This document shows positions 1 through 9,167 of a stretch of DNA of 64,000 bases, piece after piece. Source of the stretch: Novosphingobium sp. (GTDB taxonomy: Bacteria; Pseudomonadota; Alphaproteobacteria; Sphingomonadales; Sphingomonadaceae); contig NZ_JAPZQX010000007.1 of NCBI RefSeq assembly GCF_027531025.1, positions 1 to 64,000 of the forward strand, given 5' to 3'. Position 1 is the stretch's first letter; every line of letters begins with the position of its first letter. The translations under genes were made by a program, and so were the position numbers. The notes under the pieces were generated by a model. The model was given only the letters and a program-made list of their open reading frames with translations. It did not search any database and was not told the origin of the DNA.

Positions 1-260
1 TCGAACCTGATCCGAACTCAAATCACTGCGCACCCTGATCGGCGCCGCCATCGCAAACCTCCAACAGTTTGCCATGGTGAATCACGCCCAACGCCAGAGC
101 AAAACCCTCCGTGAGTCAGATTCCACAGGTTTCAGTATAACATAGGCATTGTCGCTTGTCCGGCATGGCAAGCGCATGAAAATCCTGTTCTTTTGGCGTG
201 GAACGCGTTGCCGATCCCCCGAAACCGGGCGATCTGCTGCCGCGATTTGCCGGGCAGGCA

Positions 261-275
261 GGCGGTCAGGCCGCC
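261..275 (-). terminator. Weak hairpin after the first acyl-CoA dehydrogenase
   Basis: A perfect 5-bp stem (GGCGG / CCGCC, 5-nt loop) lies just past the stop of the minus-strand acyl-CoA dehydrogenase. No U-tract follows in that direction, so termination is only suggested by position. The rest of bases 1-282 is less GC-rich than the window and shows no gene I can support. Confidence 0.25.
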
Positions 276-282
276 CGTTTCG

Positions 283-1488
283 TCACAGCCCGAGCTGCGC
301 CTTGGCGATGATGTTGCGCTGAATCTCGTTCGAACCGGCGTAGATCGAGCAGGCCCGGTCGTTCAGGTACCTGAGCGGAGCGACTGCCGCTTCCTGCGGA
401 CCGCGCAGGCCGGGCGAGTGCGGGATCAGGTTCGGCCCCCCGGCCGCGCCGGCGTCCGGCTGGAAGGTCAGGCCATAGGGGCCGACCGCTTCAACTGCCA
501 GTTCGGTCAGGTGCTGGCTCAGCTCGGTGCCCAGGATCTTCATGATCGAGCCGCTCAGGCCTGGCCGGCCACCGCGCGCCGCCGCGCTCAGCGCGCGCAG
601 TTCATAGACCTCGAGTACTTCGATCCGGACCTGCGCGGCGGCGAGGCGCCAGGCGAACAGGCGATCGCCGAGCAGGCCGTTCTCGCGCGCGATCTCCCGG
701 ATCCGCTCAAGCTTGACCTGAAGGCCTGGTGCATAGGCACTGCCGCCCCGCTCGAATTCCAGCAGGTACTTGGCCACGGTCCAGCCCTGGTCGATTTCAC
801 CCACCACGTTGGCCACGGGCACGCGGACGCTATCGAAGAAGATCTGGTTCTGGATATGCTCGCCCGAGGTCATCACGATCGGGCGCACTTCCACGCCGGG
901 GCTGTCCATCGGGATCAGCAGGAAAGTGATGCCCAGCTGCGGCCGGTCATAGTTGCCGGTGCGAACGAGGCAGAAGATCCAGTTGGCGACATTGGCGTGG
1001 GTGGTCCAGATCTTGGTCCCGCTGCAGACCAGGTGATCCCCGTCGCGCACGGCCCGCATCTGCAGCGGGGCCAGGTCCGATCCGGCCTGCGGTTCGGAAT
1101 AGCCCTGGCACCAGAAATGCTCGCCGGTCAGGATGCGGGGCAGATAATGCGCCTGCTGTCCCGGGCTGCCATGCCCGATCAGCGCGGGTCCGCACATCGC
1201 GATGCCCATGGGGGACAGCGGCGGTGCCCCGGCCAGCGCGCATTCCCGGGCAAAGATGAAACGCTGGGTGACGCTGAATTCTGCCCCGCCATGCTGCTTG
1301 GGCCAGTTTGGCGCGGCCCAGCCGCGCGCGTGCAGCCGGCGCTGCCATTCCATCGATGCATCGTGATCGCCATAGACGCTGGTCATCCACCGGCCGGCGG
1401 CGCGCAACTCATCACTCAGTTCGCGATCCAGAAAGGCGCGGACTTCCTGCGCAAAGGCGCGGTCCTCGTCATTCAGGGCCAGTTCCAT
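283..1488 (-). CDS. Acyl-CoA dehydrogenase, probable catalytic subunit of a heteromeric enzyme
   Basis: This 401-residue protein should oxidise an acyl-CoA to the 2-enoyl-CoA with FAD, in the cytoplasm. Seen: the N-terminal helical domain (MELALNDEDRAF), the central beta domain (GYSEPQAGSDLAPLQ, GTKIWTTHA) and the C-terminal end IYAGSNEIQRNIIAK. The usual catalytic Glu of IYEGT is Ala here. A Glu in LLEFERGG, about residue 240, sits where isovaleryl-CoA and FadE26-like enzymes carry their base, so activity is plausible. Start chosen at the ATG preceded by AAAGGAACG; an upstream ATG at 1530 lacks a ribosome site. A second acyl-CoA dehydrogenase gene diverges from it about 77 bp away. The substrate is unknown; steroid or isoprenoid side chains are typical for this subfamily. 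Confidence 0.9.
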   Translation of the reverse strand: MELALNDEDRAFAQEVRAFLDRELSDELRAAGRWMTSVYGDHDASMEWQRRLHARGWAAPNWPKQHGGAEFSVTQRFIFARECALAGAPPLSPMGIAMCGPALIGHGSPGQQAHYLPRILTGEHFWCQGYSEPQAGSDLAPLQMRAVRDGDHLVCSGTKIWTTHANVANWIFCLVRTGNYDRPQLGITFLLIPMDSPGVEVRPIVMTSGEHIQNQIFFDSVRVPVANVVGEIDQGWTVAKYLLEFERGGSAYAPGLQVKLERIREIARENGLLGDRLFAWRLAAAQVRIEVLEVYELRALSAAARGGRPGLSGSIMKILGTELSQHLTELAVEAVGPYGLTFQPDAGAAGGPNLIPHSPGLRGPQEAAVAPLRYLNDRACSIYAGSNEIQRNIIAKAQLGL

Positions 1489-1565
1489 CCGGCGTTCCTT
1501 TCGATTGCATCCGGTCCCGTCCGATAGCATGAGGCATCAAGAGCAGAATACCAATGGGGCAGGTT

Positions 1566-2705
1566 ATGCAGTTCGAACCGGGCGAAGAACAGCAGCAATT
1601 GCGCAGCGGACTGGATCGCCTGTTTGCCCAGGTCAACGACCATGCCGCTCGGATCGCGGCCCTGCGCGGCGAGCCGGGCTGGCGGCCTGAACTGTGGCGC
1701 CGCCTGGCGCAGGACCTTGGGGTGCTGGGCGTCGGCCTGCCCGAGGCGGTGGGCGGCTATGGCAATGGGCTGGACCAACTGGTGGTGATGGAGGCGGTGG
1801 GCCGCGCGCTGGTGCCCGAACCGTTGGCCGAAACGCTGTTCCAGTGTGCGCCGCTGCTGGCCCGCCATGCGGCGGGTGCGTCGGACCTGATCGGCGGCGT
1901 CATGGCCGGCGACGTGCGGCTGGCCATGGCGCTGGGCGAAGCGGGGCTCCGTGATGACCTGGCGACTATCGCCATGCCCGCGCACCGGTCCGGCGATGGC
2001 TGGGTGCTGACGGGCGAGAAGCAGGTGGTGATTGCCGCGCCCTGGGCCACCCACCTGCTGGTGGCCGCGCGCACCGCCGGGCAGGGCGGCGAAGCAGCGG
2101 GTCTTTCGCTGTTCGTGGTGCCGGTCGATGCCCCGGGCGTGACGCTGCAAGCTTACCGGATGCTCGACGAGCGCCGGGCGGCCGATGTCGCCTTTGCGGC
2201 AGTGGCTGTTCCCGCCAGCGCGCTGGTCGGACCGGAAGACGGCGCGCTGCCCTTGCTCGAGGAATGGCGCGACCGGGCGATTGCCGCCGCTGCCGCAGAG
2301 GCTTCCGGCCTGCTCGAACGGCTGCTCGATGATACGGTAGCCTATGCCAAGCAGCGCGAGCAGTTCGGGCAGAAGATCGGATCCTTCCAGGCCCTGCAGC
2401 ACCGCATGGTCGACATGTACCTGCAGCTTGAACTGGTGCGCTCGGCCGCTTTGCTCGCTTGCCAGACGCTCGACGGCGATGCGGCCACGCGGACCCGCGC
2501 CGCTTCGGCCGCGAAGATCACCATCGCCGAGGCCGGCCGCTTCATCGGCCAGAATGCGGTGCAGATTCATGGCGGGATGGGCATGACCGACGAACTGGCG
2601 ATCGGCCATTACTTCAAGCGCATGACGGTGATCGAGCACAGCCTGGGCAGCACAAGCTGGCACCTTGGCCGCCGGGCCGCGCTCGATGGGGGTGCGGACG
2701 GCTGA
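1566..2705 (+). CDS. Acyl-CoA dehydrogenase, probable partner subunit
   Basis: A 379-residue acyl-CoA dehydrogenase-fold protein (MQFEPGEEQQQLRSGLDRLF at the start). The C-terminal domain shows KQREQFGQKIGSFQALQHR, the flavin/CoA-contacting helix, and AVQIHGGMGMTDE. The central domain is short and weakly conserved, as in the FadE27/FadE28-like second subunits of alpha2beta2 dehydrogenases. There is no IYEGT-type catalytic Glu at the C-terminus (VIEHSLGSTSWH instead). The gene is divergent from a full-length dehydrogenase, which suggests a two-subunit enzyme made from one shared control region. An ATG at 1554 would add four residues. Confidence 0.85.
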   Translation: MQFEPGEEQQQLRSGLDRLFAQVNDHAARIAALRGEPGWRPELWRRLAQDLGVLGVGLPEAVGGYGNGLDQLVVMEAVGRALVPEPLAETLFQCAPLLARHAAGASDLIGGVMAGDVRLAMALGEAGLRDDLATIAMPAHRSGDGWVLTGEKQVVIAAPWATHLLVAARTAGQGGEAAGLSLFVVPVDAPGVTLQAYRMLDERRAADVAFAAVAVPASALVGPEDGALPLLEEWRDRAIAAAAAEASGLLERLLDDTVAYAKQREQFGQKIGSFQALQHRMVDMYLQLELVRSAALLACQTLDGDAATRTRAASAAKITIAEAGRFIGQNAVQIHGGMGMTDELAIGHYFKRMTVIEHSLGSTSWHLGRRAALDGGADG

Positions 2706-2812
2706 GGGCTGTCTGTACCGGGCAGCCAGAAACGGTTTGCCGTGGCAGGCCGCATCTGGAACACTTCTGCCGGGAAGCCGATGCGGCACAGGATGCTGGA
2801 GAGGGACTGGGC

Positions 2813-4543
2813 GTGGCGCAATTCGATCTGATTATCCGGGGTGGAACCATTCATGACGGAACCGGGGCGCCGCCCCGGATCGGCGATGTCGGTATCAGGG
2901 ACGGCCGCATCGTTGCCGTGGGCCAGGTCGAAGGCGATGCCGCCGAAGTGATCGATGCGGCGGGCAAGCTCGTCACGCCCGGCTTCGTCGATGTTCATAC
3001 CCATTTCGATGGCCAGGTGACCTGGGAGAACCGGCTGTCGCCCTCATCGGGCCACGGGGTGACTACTGCGGTCATGGGCAATTGCGGGGTTGGCTTTGCC
3101 CCCTGCCGTCCCGACCAGCGCGACACGCTCGTCAAGCTGATGGAAGGGATCGAGGACATTCCCGAAGTGGTGATGGTCGATGGCCTGCCATGGAACTGGG
3201 AGACCTTTCCCGAATATCTCGACGCGCTGGAGCAGCGCCGGCTCGACATCGACGTTGCCGCCCAGATCCCGCATTCGGCGCTGCGCGTCTATGTGATGGG
3301 CGAAAGGGCCGCGCGGCGCGAACCGCCGACCGGCGAGGACCTGGCCGCCATGCGCCGACTGGTCGCCGAAGGGATCGCCGCGGGCGGGTTTGGCGTCACC
3401 ACCTCGCGCAATGTGATGCACCGCACCCGCGCGGGGGAGCTGGCGCCCAGTCTCTATTCCGATGTCGACGAGCTCTGCGCGCTGGCCGCCGGGCTCAACG
3501 ATGCCGATGCCGGGGTGTTCCAGATCATCCCCGCCCCGGCCGAGCCGGCCGAAGTCGAATTCCCGATCCTGCGCCAGGTGGCCGAACAGTCGGGGCGGCC
3601 GATCTCGTTCACCCTGCTCGACGTGCCGGGCCAGCCGGGCGAAGGCTGGCGCCATCACCTCGCCGGGCTGGAACAGGCGGCGGCCGACGGGCTGCAGATG
3701 CGCGGCCAGGTCGCCCCCCGTCCCGTGGGGATGTTCTTCGGCCTCGACCTCTCGCTGCACCACTTCAGCAGCCATCCCAGCTACAAGGCGATTGCCCACC
3801 TGCCCTTGGCGGAGCGCGTGGCGATCATGCGCGATCCGGCCTTCAAGGCCCGGCTGCTGGCCGAAGCGCCCGAAGATACCAACCCGACCACGCTGATGCT
3901 GATCGCGACCTTCCGGGGCACCTACCAGTGGGATGACACCCCGAATTACGAACCGCAGCGTGATGACCGGGTCGATGCGCGTGCGGCCGCAGCCGGGCTT
4001 TCGCTGGACGAATATGCCTATGAGGCGCTGCTCGGCAACGATGGCCGCGCGGTCTTCTATCTGCCTGCGGCGAACTATACCGACGGCACCCTGCGACCGG
4101 TGCGCGAAATGCTGGGCAGCCCCCACACGGTCATGGCCCTGGCCGATGGCGGGGCGCATTACGGGCTGATCTGCGATGCCAGCTTCCCCACCTTCTACCT
4201 GCAACGCTGGGTGCGCGATGCGGCCCCGGACGAGCGGATCGACCTGCCCGAGGCGATTGCCGAACTGACCAGCCGCCCGGCGGCACTGGTCGGGCTGACC
4301 GATCGCGGCCGGATCGCCCCGGGGCTGAAGGCGGACCTCAACGTGATCGACCTGGCCGCCCTGCGGCTGCGCGTACCGACGATCGAGTATGACCTGCCCG
4401 CCGGTGGCAAGCGGATGCACCAGCAGGCCGACGGGATTGTCGCCACCGTGGTGTCTGGACAGGTGACCTATCGCAACGGCGTCCATACCGGGGCGCTGCC
4501 GGGCCGGCTGGTGCGGCGCGGGCAGGCGGCTCTTGCCGCCTGA
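2813..4543 (+). CDS. Amidohydrolase of the N-acyl-D-amino-acid deacylase family
   Basis: A 576-residue metal-dependent hydrolase of the amidohydrolase superfamily. Seen: the N-terminal beta-sandwich part (FDLIIRGGTIHDGTG), the metal-binding VDVHTHFDGQ, the family signature VMGNCGVGFAPCRPD, and a C-terminal sandwich (GRIAPGLKADLNVID). Related proteins hydrolyse N-acyl-D-amino acids or cyclic amides; the true substrate cannot be read from sequence. Start set at a GTG after GGAGAGGGAC, because that begins the conserved domain exactly; in-frame codons further upstream lie inside the preceding gene. No signal peptide, so cytoplasmic. It ends 31 bp before galT and may be co-transcribed with it. Confidence 0.85.
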   Translation: MAQFDLIIRGGTIHDGTGAPPRIGDVGIRDGRIVAVGQVEGDAAEVIDAAGKLVTPGFVDVHTHFDGQVTWENRLSPSSGHGVTTAVMGNCGVGFAPCRPDQRDTLVKLMEGIEDIPEVVMVDGLPWNWETFPEYLDALEQRRLDIDVAAQIPHSALRVYVMGERAARREPPTGEDLAAMRRLVAEGIAAGGFGVTTSRNVMHRTRAGELAPSLYSDVDELCALAAGLNDADAGVFQIIPAPAEPAEVEFPILRQVAEQSGRPISFTLLDVPGQPGEGWRHHLAGLEQAAADGLQMRGQVAPRPVGMFFGLDLSLHHFSSHPSYKAIAHLPLAERVAIMRDPAFKARLLAEAPEDTNPTTLMLIATFRGTYQWDDTPNYEPQRDDRVDARAAAAGLSLDEYAYEALLGNDGRAVFYLPAANYTDGTLRPVREMLGSPHTVMALADGGAHYGLICDASFPTFYLQRWVRDAAPDERIDLPEAIAELTSRPAALVGLTDRGRIAPGLKADLNVIDLAALRLRVPTIEYDLPAGGKRMHQQADGIVATVVSGQVTYRNGVHTGALPGRLVRRGQAALAA

Positions 4544-4574
4544 ACCGTCAGGCCGGGCAGGCATTACCGGACCA

Positions 4575-5630
4575 ATGGCCATGGCGGGATCCGATCAGGT
4601 GCACCGGCGCTACAATCCGCTGACCGGGCGCTGGGTGCTGGTCTCACCCCACCGGACCCGGCGACCCTGGCTGGGCCAGCTTGAACCTTCGGCCGAGGCC
4701 CGGGTGCCGGAGCATGATCCGGAGTGTTACCTGTGCCCCGGCAACCGGCGGGCCAATGGCGCGGTCAATCCCGGCTATTCCGGCCCCTGGGTGTTCGAGA
4801 ACGATTTTCCCGCGCTGCTGCCCTGGTCTGAAGCGCAAGGCCTCGATGCGGACATCGCACAAGATGACCTGTTCCGGGCCGAGGCCGTGGCCGGAGAGTG
4901 CCGGGTCCTGTGCTTCTCGCCCAATCATGCCCTGACGCTGCCCCTGCTGCCGCTGGCGGGGCTGCGCGCCGTGATCGATTGTTGGGCCGACCAGTCGGCC
5001 GAGCTTGGCCAGCGCTATGCCTGGGTTCAGCTGTTCGAGAACAAGGGCGCGGCGATGGGCTGTTCCAACCCGCATCCCCATGGCCAGATCTGGGCCAGCA
5101 ACCATCTCCCGGATGAAGCGGCGATCGAGGATGCGCGGCAAGCGGCCTACCTGCGGGAGAACGGCACTCCCCTGCTGCTGGCCGTTGCTGAACGGGAAGC
5201 GGGCGGGCCGCGCGTGGTGGTGGAAACGCCAGGCTGGCTGGCGATCGTGCCCTGGTGGGCGGTCTGGCCGTTCGAAACGCTGCTCTTGCCGCGTTTCCCG
5301 GTGCAGCGGATCGAGCAGCTGACCCCGGACCAGCGCGACGAACTCGGCGCGGTCCTGCGCGAACTGACCGCCCGCTACGACAACCTGTTCGGCTGCTCGT
5401 TCCCCTATTCGATGGGCTGGCACGGCGCCCCCTATCAGCCTGGCGCGCAGCAGCACTGGACCCTCCATGCCCATTTCTACCCGCCGCTGCTGCGCTCCGC
5501 CACGGTCCGCAAGTTCATGGTCGGCTATGAAATGCTCGCCGAAGCCCAGCGCGACCTGACCCCGGAACAGGCGGCCGAACGCCTGCGCGCGGTGCCAGCG
5601 GTGCATTACAGCCTGGAAGATCCCGCATGA
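4575..5630 (+). CDS. galT: Galactose-1-phosphate uridylyltransferase
   Basis: Leloir-pathway enzyme that exchanges UMP between UDP-glucose and galactose 1-phosphate. The 351-residue length is normal. The active-site motif SNPHPHGQIW is present, with the nucleophilic His at about residue 169, and the N-terminal RRYNPLTGRWVLVSPHR and metal-site CYLCPGN segments are intact. The start at 4575 is preferred because earlier in-frame codons lie within the upstream amidohydrolase 3' end. It overlaps galK by 4 bp (ATGA), so the two are translationally coupled. Confidence 0.96.
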   Translation: MAMAGSDQVHRRYNPLTGRWVLVSPHRTRRPWLGQLEPSAEARVPEHDPECYLCPGNRRANGAVNPGYSGPWVFENDFPALLPWSEAQGLDADIAQDDLFRAEAVAGECRVLCFSPNHALTLPLLPLAGLRAVIDCWADQSAELGQRYAWVQLFENKGAAMGCSNPHPHGQIWASNHLPDEAAIEDARQAAYLRENGTPLLLAVAEREAGGPRVVVETPGWLAIVPWWAVWPFETLLLPRFPVQRIEQLTPDQRDELGAVLRELTARYDNLFGCSFPYSMGWHGAPYQPGAQQHWTLHAHFYPPLLRSATVRKFMVGYEMLAEAQRDLTPEQAAERLRAVPAVHYSLEDPA

Positions 5631-6817
5631 CCCGGCCAGACCCGCTGGTGGAACGAACCATCGCCGCCTTTCGCCACGCCTTTGGCGAGGAACCGTCGGT
5701 GGTGGCCTTCGCGCCGGGCCGGGTGAACCTGATCGGCGAACATACCGATTACAACGACGGGTTCGCCCTGCCCTGCGCGCTCGACTGCGGGACAGTCGTG
5801 GCCCTGGGGCCGCGGGCGGACCGGCGGATCGTGGCCCATGCGATCGATCTTGGCGCTGCGCCGGGCGAATTCGCGATCGACGGCACCATCGCCGTGCTAC
5901 CGACCGGCCACTGGCAGAACCACCTGCGCGGCGTGGTCGCCGGGCTGCCGTGCTTCGGCCTGCCGGTGACCGGCGCCAACCTGGTCGTGTCGGGTGACAT
6001 TCCCCAGGGCGCGGGCCTTTCGTCCTCGGCCTCGCTCGGCGTCGCGCTCGGTCTTGGCCTTGCCCGGCTGGCGGGGGAGGCCAGGCCTGACCATCGCACC
6101 CTGGCGCGGGTCGCCCAGTGGTCGGAGCATCACTATGTCGGCTGTGCTTGCGGCCTGATGGACCAGCTTGCTTCCGCCTGCGGCGAGCAGGATCATGCCT
6201 TGCTGCTCGATTGCAGCACGCTTGAAACCCGGCCGATCCCGTTCCCGCCGCAAGCGACGATCCTGATCGTCGATTCCGGCGTTCAGCGCGGGCTGGTCGA
6301 CAGCGCCTATAACGAGCGCCGGGCCCAATGCGCCAGCGCGGCGGCTCATTACCGGGTCACGGCCCTGCGCGATCTCGATCCTGCGCGCCTCGTGGCTGAC
6401 CGGGCCGGGCTTGACGAAACGACCTATCGCCGGGCGCGCCACGTCGTGTCTGAGAACGCGCGCACCCTGGCCGCAGCGGCTGCGATGGCTGGCGGCAATC
6501 TGGTTGAGCTGGGCACGGCCATGCGCGCCTCGCACGCCTCGCTGCGCGACGATTTCGAGGTCAGCGTCGCGCCGGTCGATGCCCTCGTCGAATGCCTCAA
6601 TCAGGCGATCGGTCCCGCTGGCGGAGCGCGGATGACCGGTGGCGGGTTCGGCGGCTGTGTCGTGGCAGTCTTCGCGCCAGACCGGCGCGGCGCGATCGAT
6701 GATGCGCTGGCGGCCTTCTGGCAGCGGCAGGGTACGCCGCCGCAGCGCACGATCAGCGCCCGGCCATCGGGCGGGGCCCAGCTGATCAACCTGAATCTTG
6801 AGCAGGAACAACCATGA
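5627..6817 (+). CDS. galK: Galactokinase
   Basis: Phosphorylates galactose to galactose 1-phosphate with ATP, the step before GalT. The 396-residue GHMP kinase shows all three motifs: the galactokinase signature GRVNLIGEHTDYNDGFALP near residue 30, the ATP loop QGAGLSSSASLGVALG near residue 130, and MTGGGFGGCVVA near the C-terminus. It overlaps galT upstream and the beta-galactosidase downstream by ATGA. Cytoplasmic. Confidence 0.97.
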   Translation: MTRPDPLVERTIAAFRHAFGEEPSVVAFAPGRVNLIGEHTDYNDGFALPCALDCGTVVALGPRADRRIVAHAIDLGAAPGEFAIDGTIAVLPTGHWQNHLRGVVAGLPCFGLPVTGANLVVSGDIPQGAGLSSSASLGVALGLGLARLAGEARPDHRTLARVAQWSEHHYVGCACGLMDQLASACGEQDHALLLDCSTLETRPIPFPPQATILIVDSGVQRGLVDSAYNERRAQCASAAAHYRVTALRDLDPARLVADRAGLDETTYRRARHVVSENARTLAAAAAMAGGNLVELGTAMRASHASLRDDFEVSVAPVDALVECLNQAIGPAGGARMTGGGFGGCVVAVFAPDRRGAIDDALAAFWQRQGTPPQRTISARPSGGAQLINLNLEQEQP

Positions 6818-8736
6818 AGCTGGGCACTTGCTATTATCCGGAACACTGGCCCGAGGCGTGGTGGGCTGATGATGCCCGGCGGATGGCCGAGACTGGCCTG
6901 GCCCAGGTGCGGATCGGGGAGTTTGCCTGGAGCCGGATCGAGCCGGAGCCGGGGCGGTTCGACTGGGGCTGGCTCGACCGGGCGATCGACACGCTGCATT
7001 TGGCCGGGCTGGAGGTGATCCTCGGCACGCCAACCGCAACCCCGCCCAAGTGGCTGGTCGACAAGATGCCGGATATGGTCGCGATTGATGCCCAGGGCCG
7101 CCCGCGCGGGTTCGGATCGCGGCGGCATTACTGCTTCAGCCACCAGGGCTATCGCGCCGAGGCGGTGCGGATCACCCGCGCCGTGGCCGAGCGTTACGGG
7201 CATCACCCGGCCGTGGTCGCCTGGCAGACCGACAACGAATATGGCTGCCACGATACGGTGCTGAGCTTCTCCGCGGCCGCGCGGGCCGGATTCCGGCGCT
7301 GGCTGGCGCAGCGCTATGGCACGGTCGCGGCGCTCAATGCGGCCTGGGGCAATGTCTTCTGGTCGATGGACTATCGCTCGTTCGACGAGGTGGACCTGCC
7401 CAACCTGACCGTGACCGAGGCCAACCCGGCGCACTGGCTGGCTTTCCGCCGCTATTCCTCGGACCAGGTGGTTGCCTTCAACCGGGCCCAGGTGGAGGTG
7501 CTGCGCAAGCTTTCGCCAGGGCGCGACGTGGTCCACAACTACATGGGCTTCTTCACCGAGTTCGATCACCACGCGGTGGCGGCCGATCTCGACGTGGTCG
7601 GCTGGGATTCCTATCCGCTCGGCTTCCTCGATACCTTCCGGTTCAGCGAGGCCGACAAGCTGGCCTATGCCCGCCAGGGTCATCCCGATATCGCCGCCTT
7701 CCACCACGACCTTTATCGCGGCTGCACGCCCGGCGGGCGCTGGTCGGTGCTGGAACAGCAGCCGGGGCCGGTCAACTGGGCGCGGCACAATCCGGCGCCG
7801 CTGCCCGGCATGGTCCGGCTCTGGACGCTGGAGGCGATGGCCCACGGTGCGGAACTGGTCAGCTATTTCCGCTGGCGCCAATTTCCCCAGGCCCAGGAAC
7901 AGCACCACGCGGGCCTGCTGCGGCCCGATAGCGAGCCGGCCCCCGGCCTCGCCGAAGCGCGCCAGGCTGCCGACGACATTGCCGCGCTTGGCCCGGTCGG
8001 CGCCCCGCCGAAAAGCGTCGCGCTGATCTTTGCCTATGACGCGGACTGGGTCACCGGCATCCAGCCGCAGGGGGCGGGCCTCTCGGCGCTGTGGGCAGCG
8101 TTCGATTGCTATTCTGCCTTGCGCGAACTGGGACTGGACATCGATATCGTGCCGCCGGGCACCGCGCTCGATGGCTTTGCGCTGGTTGTGATCCCCTGCC
8201 TGCCGATCGTGCCGGAGCATCTTGTCGAAGACCTCAAGCGCTTCCCCGGCCAGATCGTCATCGGCCCGCGAACGGGCAGCCGGACGGTCGACTTTGCCAT
8301 TCCGGCGGGCCTTGCGCCGGGTGACCTGTTCCCGGCCAAGGTTGCCCGAGTCGAAAGCCTGCGCCCCGGACTTGAGCATCGCGGCGACGGCTGGGCCATC
8401 GCGCGCTGGCTCGAACATCTCGAAACGGCGGCCGCACCGGAACTGGTGGCAGGCGATGGCACTGTCGCCAGCTGGCAGTATGGCAACCGCCGCTATCTGG
8501 GGGCCTGGCCCGATCGCGCGCTGGCGCTGGCGCTGCTGGGCCGGGCCGCAGCCGATGCGGGCCTTGCCACCCACCGCCTGCCCGAAGGCCTGCGCCTGCG
8601 CCGGGCCGGATCGCGCCTCTTCGCCTTCAACTATGCGGCCCAGGCGGTCGATCTGCCCGCCAGCGTCGTGGGCACCGCGCTGCTGGGTGGGCCTCGGCTG
8701 GAGCCGGGCGGTGTCGCCGTGCTGGCCCAGGAGTGA
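6814..8736 (+). CDS. Beta-galactosidase, glycoside hydrolase family 42
   Basis: Hydrolyses terminal beta-D-galactosides and so supplies galactose to the coupled galK and galT. The 640-residue protein has the GH42 order: a TIM barrel (GTCYYPEHWPEAWW at the start; acid/base Glu142 in TDNEYG; nucleophile Glu314 in VLEQQPGPVNW), a middle beta/alpha domain from about residue 395, and a small C-terminal beta domain. No signal peptide, so the substrate must be taken up first, yet no transporter is adjacent. The start overlaps galK by 4 bp. Confidence 0.95.
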   Translation: MKLGTCYYPEHWPEAWWADDARRMAETGLAQVRIGEFAWSRIEPEPGRFDWGWLDRAIDTLHLAGLEVILGTPTATPPKWLVDKMPDMVAIDAQGRPRGFGSRRHYCFSHQGYRAEAVRITRAVAERYGHHPAVVAWQTDNEYGCHDTVLSFSAAARAGFRRWLAQRYGTVAALNAAWGNVFWSMDYRSFDEVDLPNLTVTEANPAHWLAFRRYSSDQVVAFNRAQVEVLRKLSPGRDVVHNYMGFFTEFDHHAVAADLDVVGWDSYPLGFLDTFRFSEADKLAYARQGHPDIAAFHHDLYRGCTPGGRWSVLEQQPGPVNWARHNPAPLPGMVRLWTLEAMAHGAELVSYFRWRQFPQAQEQHHAGLLRPDSEPAPGLAEARQAADDIAALGPVGAPPKSVALIFAYDADWVTGIQPQGAGLSALWAAFDCYSALRELGLDIDIVPPGTALDGFALVVIPCLPIVPEHLVEDLKRFPGQIVIGPRTGSRTVDFAIPAGLAPGDLFPAKVARVESLRPGLEHRGDGWAIARWLEHLETAAAPELVAGDGTVASWQYGNRRYLGAWPDRALALALLGRAAADAGLATHRLPEGLRLRRAGSRLFAFNYAAQAVDLPASVVGTALLGGPRLEPGGVAVLAQE

Positions 8737-8798
8737 GAGTGACCGCAGTAATGCCGGGCCTTGCCAAAACCCTGCCGGTCAGGCCAGCTTCGTGCTAA

Positions 8799-8827
8799 CT
8801 GGCTGGTGAGCGAAGATCGCCAGCCAG
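8799..8827. promoter_or_regulatory. Inverted repeat just upstream of the ArsR-type gene
   Basis: Perfect 8-bp arms CTGGCTGG and CCAGCCAG with a 13-nt spacer end 13 bp before the regulator start codon. Autoregulatory ArsR-family sites are commonly placed like this, so it is a candidate operator. The same arms could instead form an mRNA hairpin near the ribosome site. Confidence 0.35.
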
Positions 8828-8840
8828 CCGGAACCCGCGA

Positions 8841-9167
8841 ATGAAGCCTACTGATCTGACCGATCTCAAGACCAATGCCGCCGCCATGGCGGCCCGGCTC
8901 AAGCTGATGAGCCATCCCGAACGGCTGGTGATGCTGTGCCGGATGGACGAGGGCGAAGTCAGCGTGAGCGAGCTCGTCGCCCTGTCCGGCCTGTCGCAAT
9001 CGGCGGTATCCCAGCATCTGGCCATGCTGCGCGACGAACGCATCGTCAGCAGCCGCGGCGAAGCGCAGACCCGCTTCTACAAGCTGGAAGACCCGATTGT
9101 CCGCGCGTTGATCCACATGATGTGCGAGCTGAGCGGCAAGGACCCGGCGATCGGCACCGGCGGCTGA
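8841..9167 (+). CDS. ArsR/SmtB-type winged-helix transcriptional regulator
   Basis: A 108-residue DNA-binding protein. The helix-turn-helix is clear (MSHPERLVMLCRMDEGEVSVSELV, then LSQSAVSQHLAMLRDERIVSS at about residues 52-72), followed by the wing (GEAQTRFYKLED). I do not see the ELCVCDL-type or other Cys/His metal sites, so it may sense something other than a metal or belong to the redox/sulfide-responsive branch. It stands alone, 104 bp after the beta-galactosidase and about 210 bp before the autotransporter. A GGAA ribosome site lies 8 nt before the ATG. Confidence 0.9.
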   Translation: MKPTDLTDLKTNAAAMAARLKLMSHPERLVMLCRMDEGEVSVSELVALSGLSQSAVSQHLAMLRDERIVSSRGEAQTRFYKLEDPIVRALIHMMCELSGKDPAIGTGG

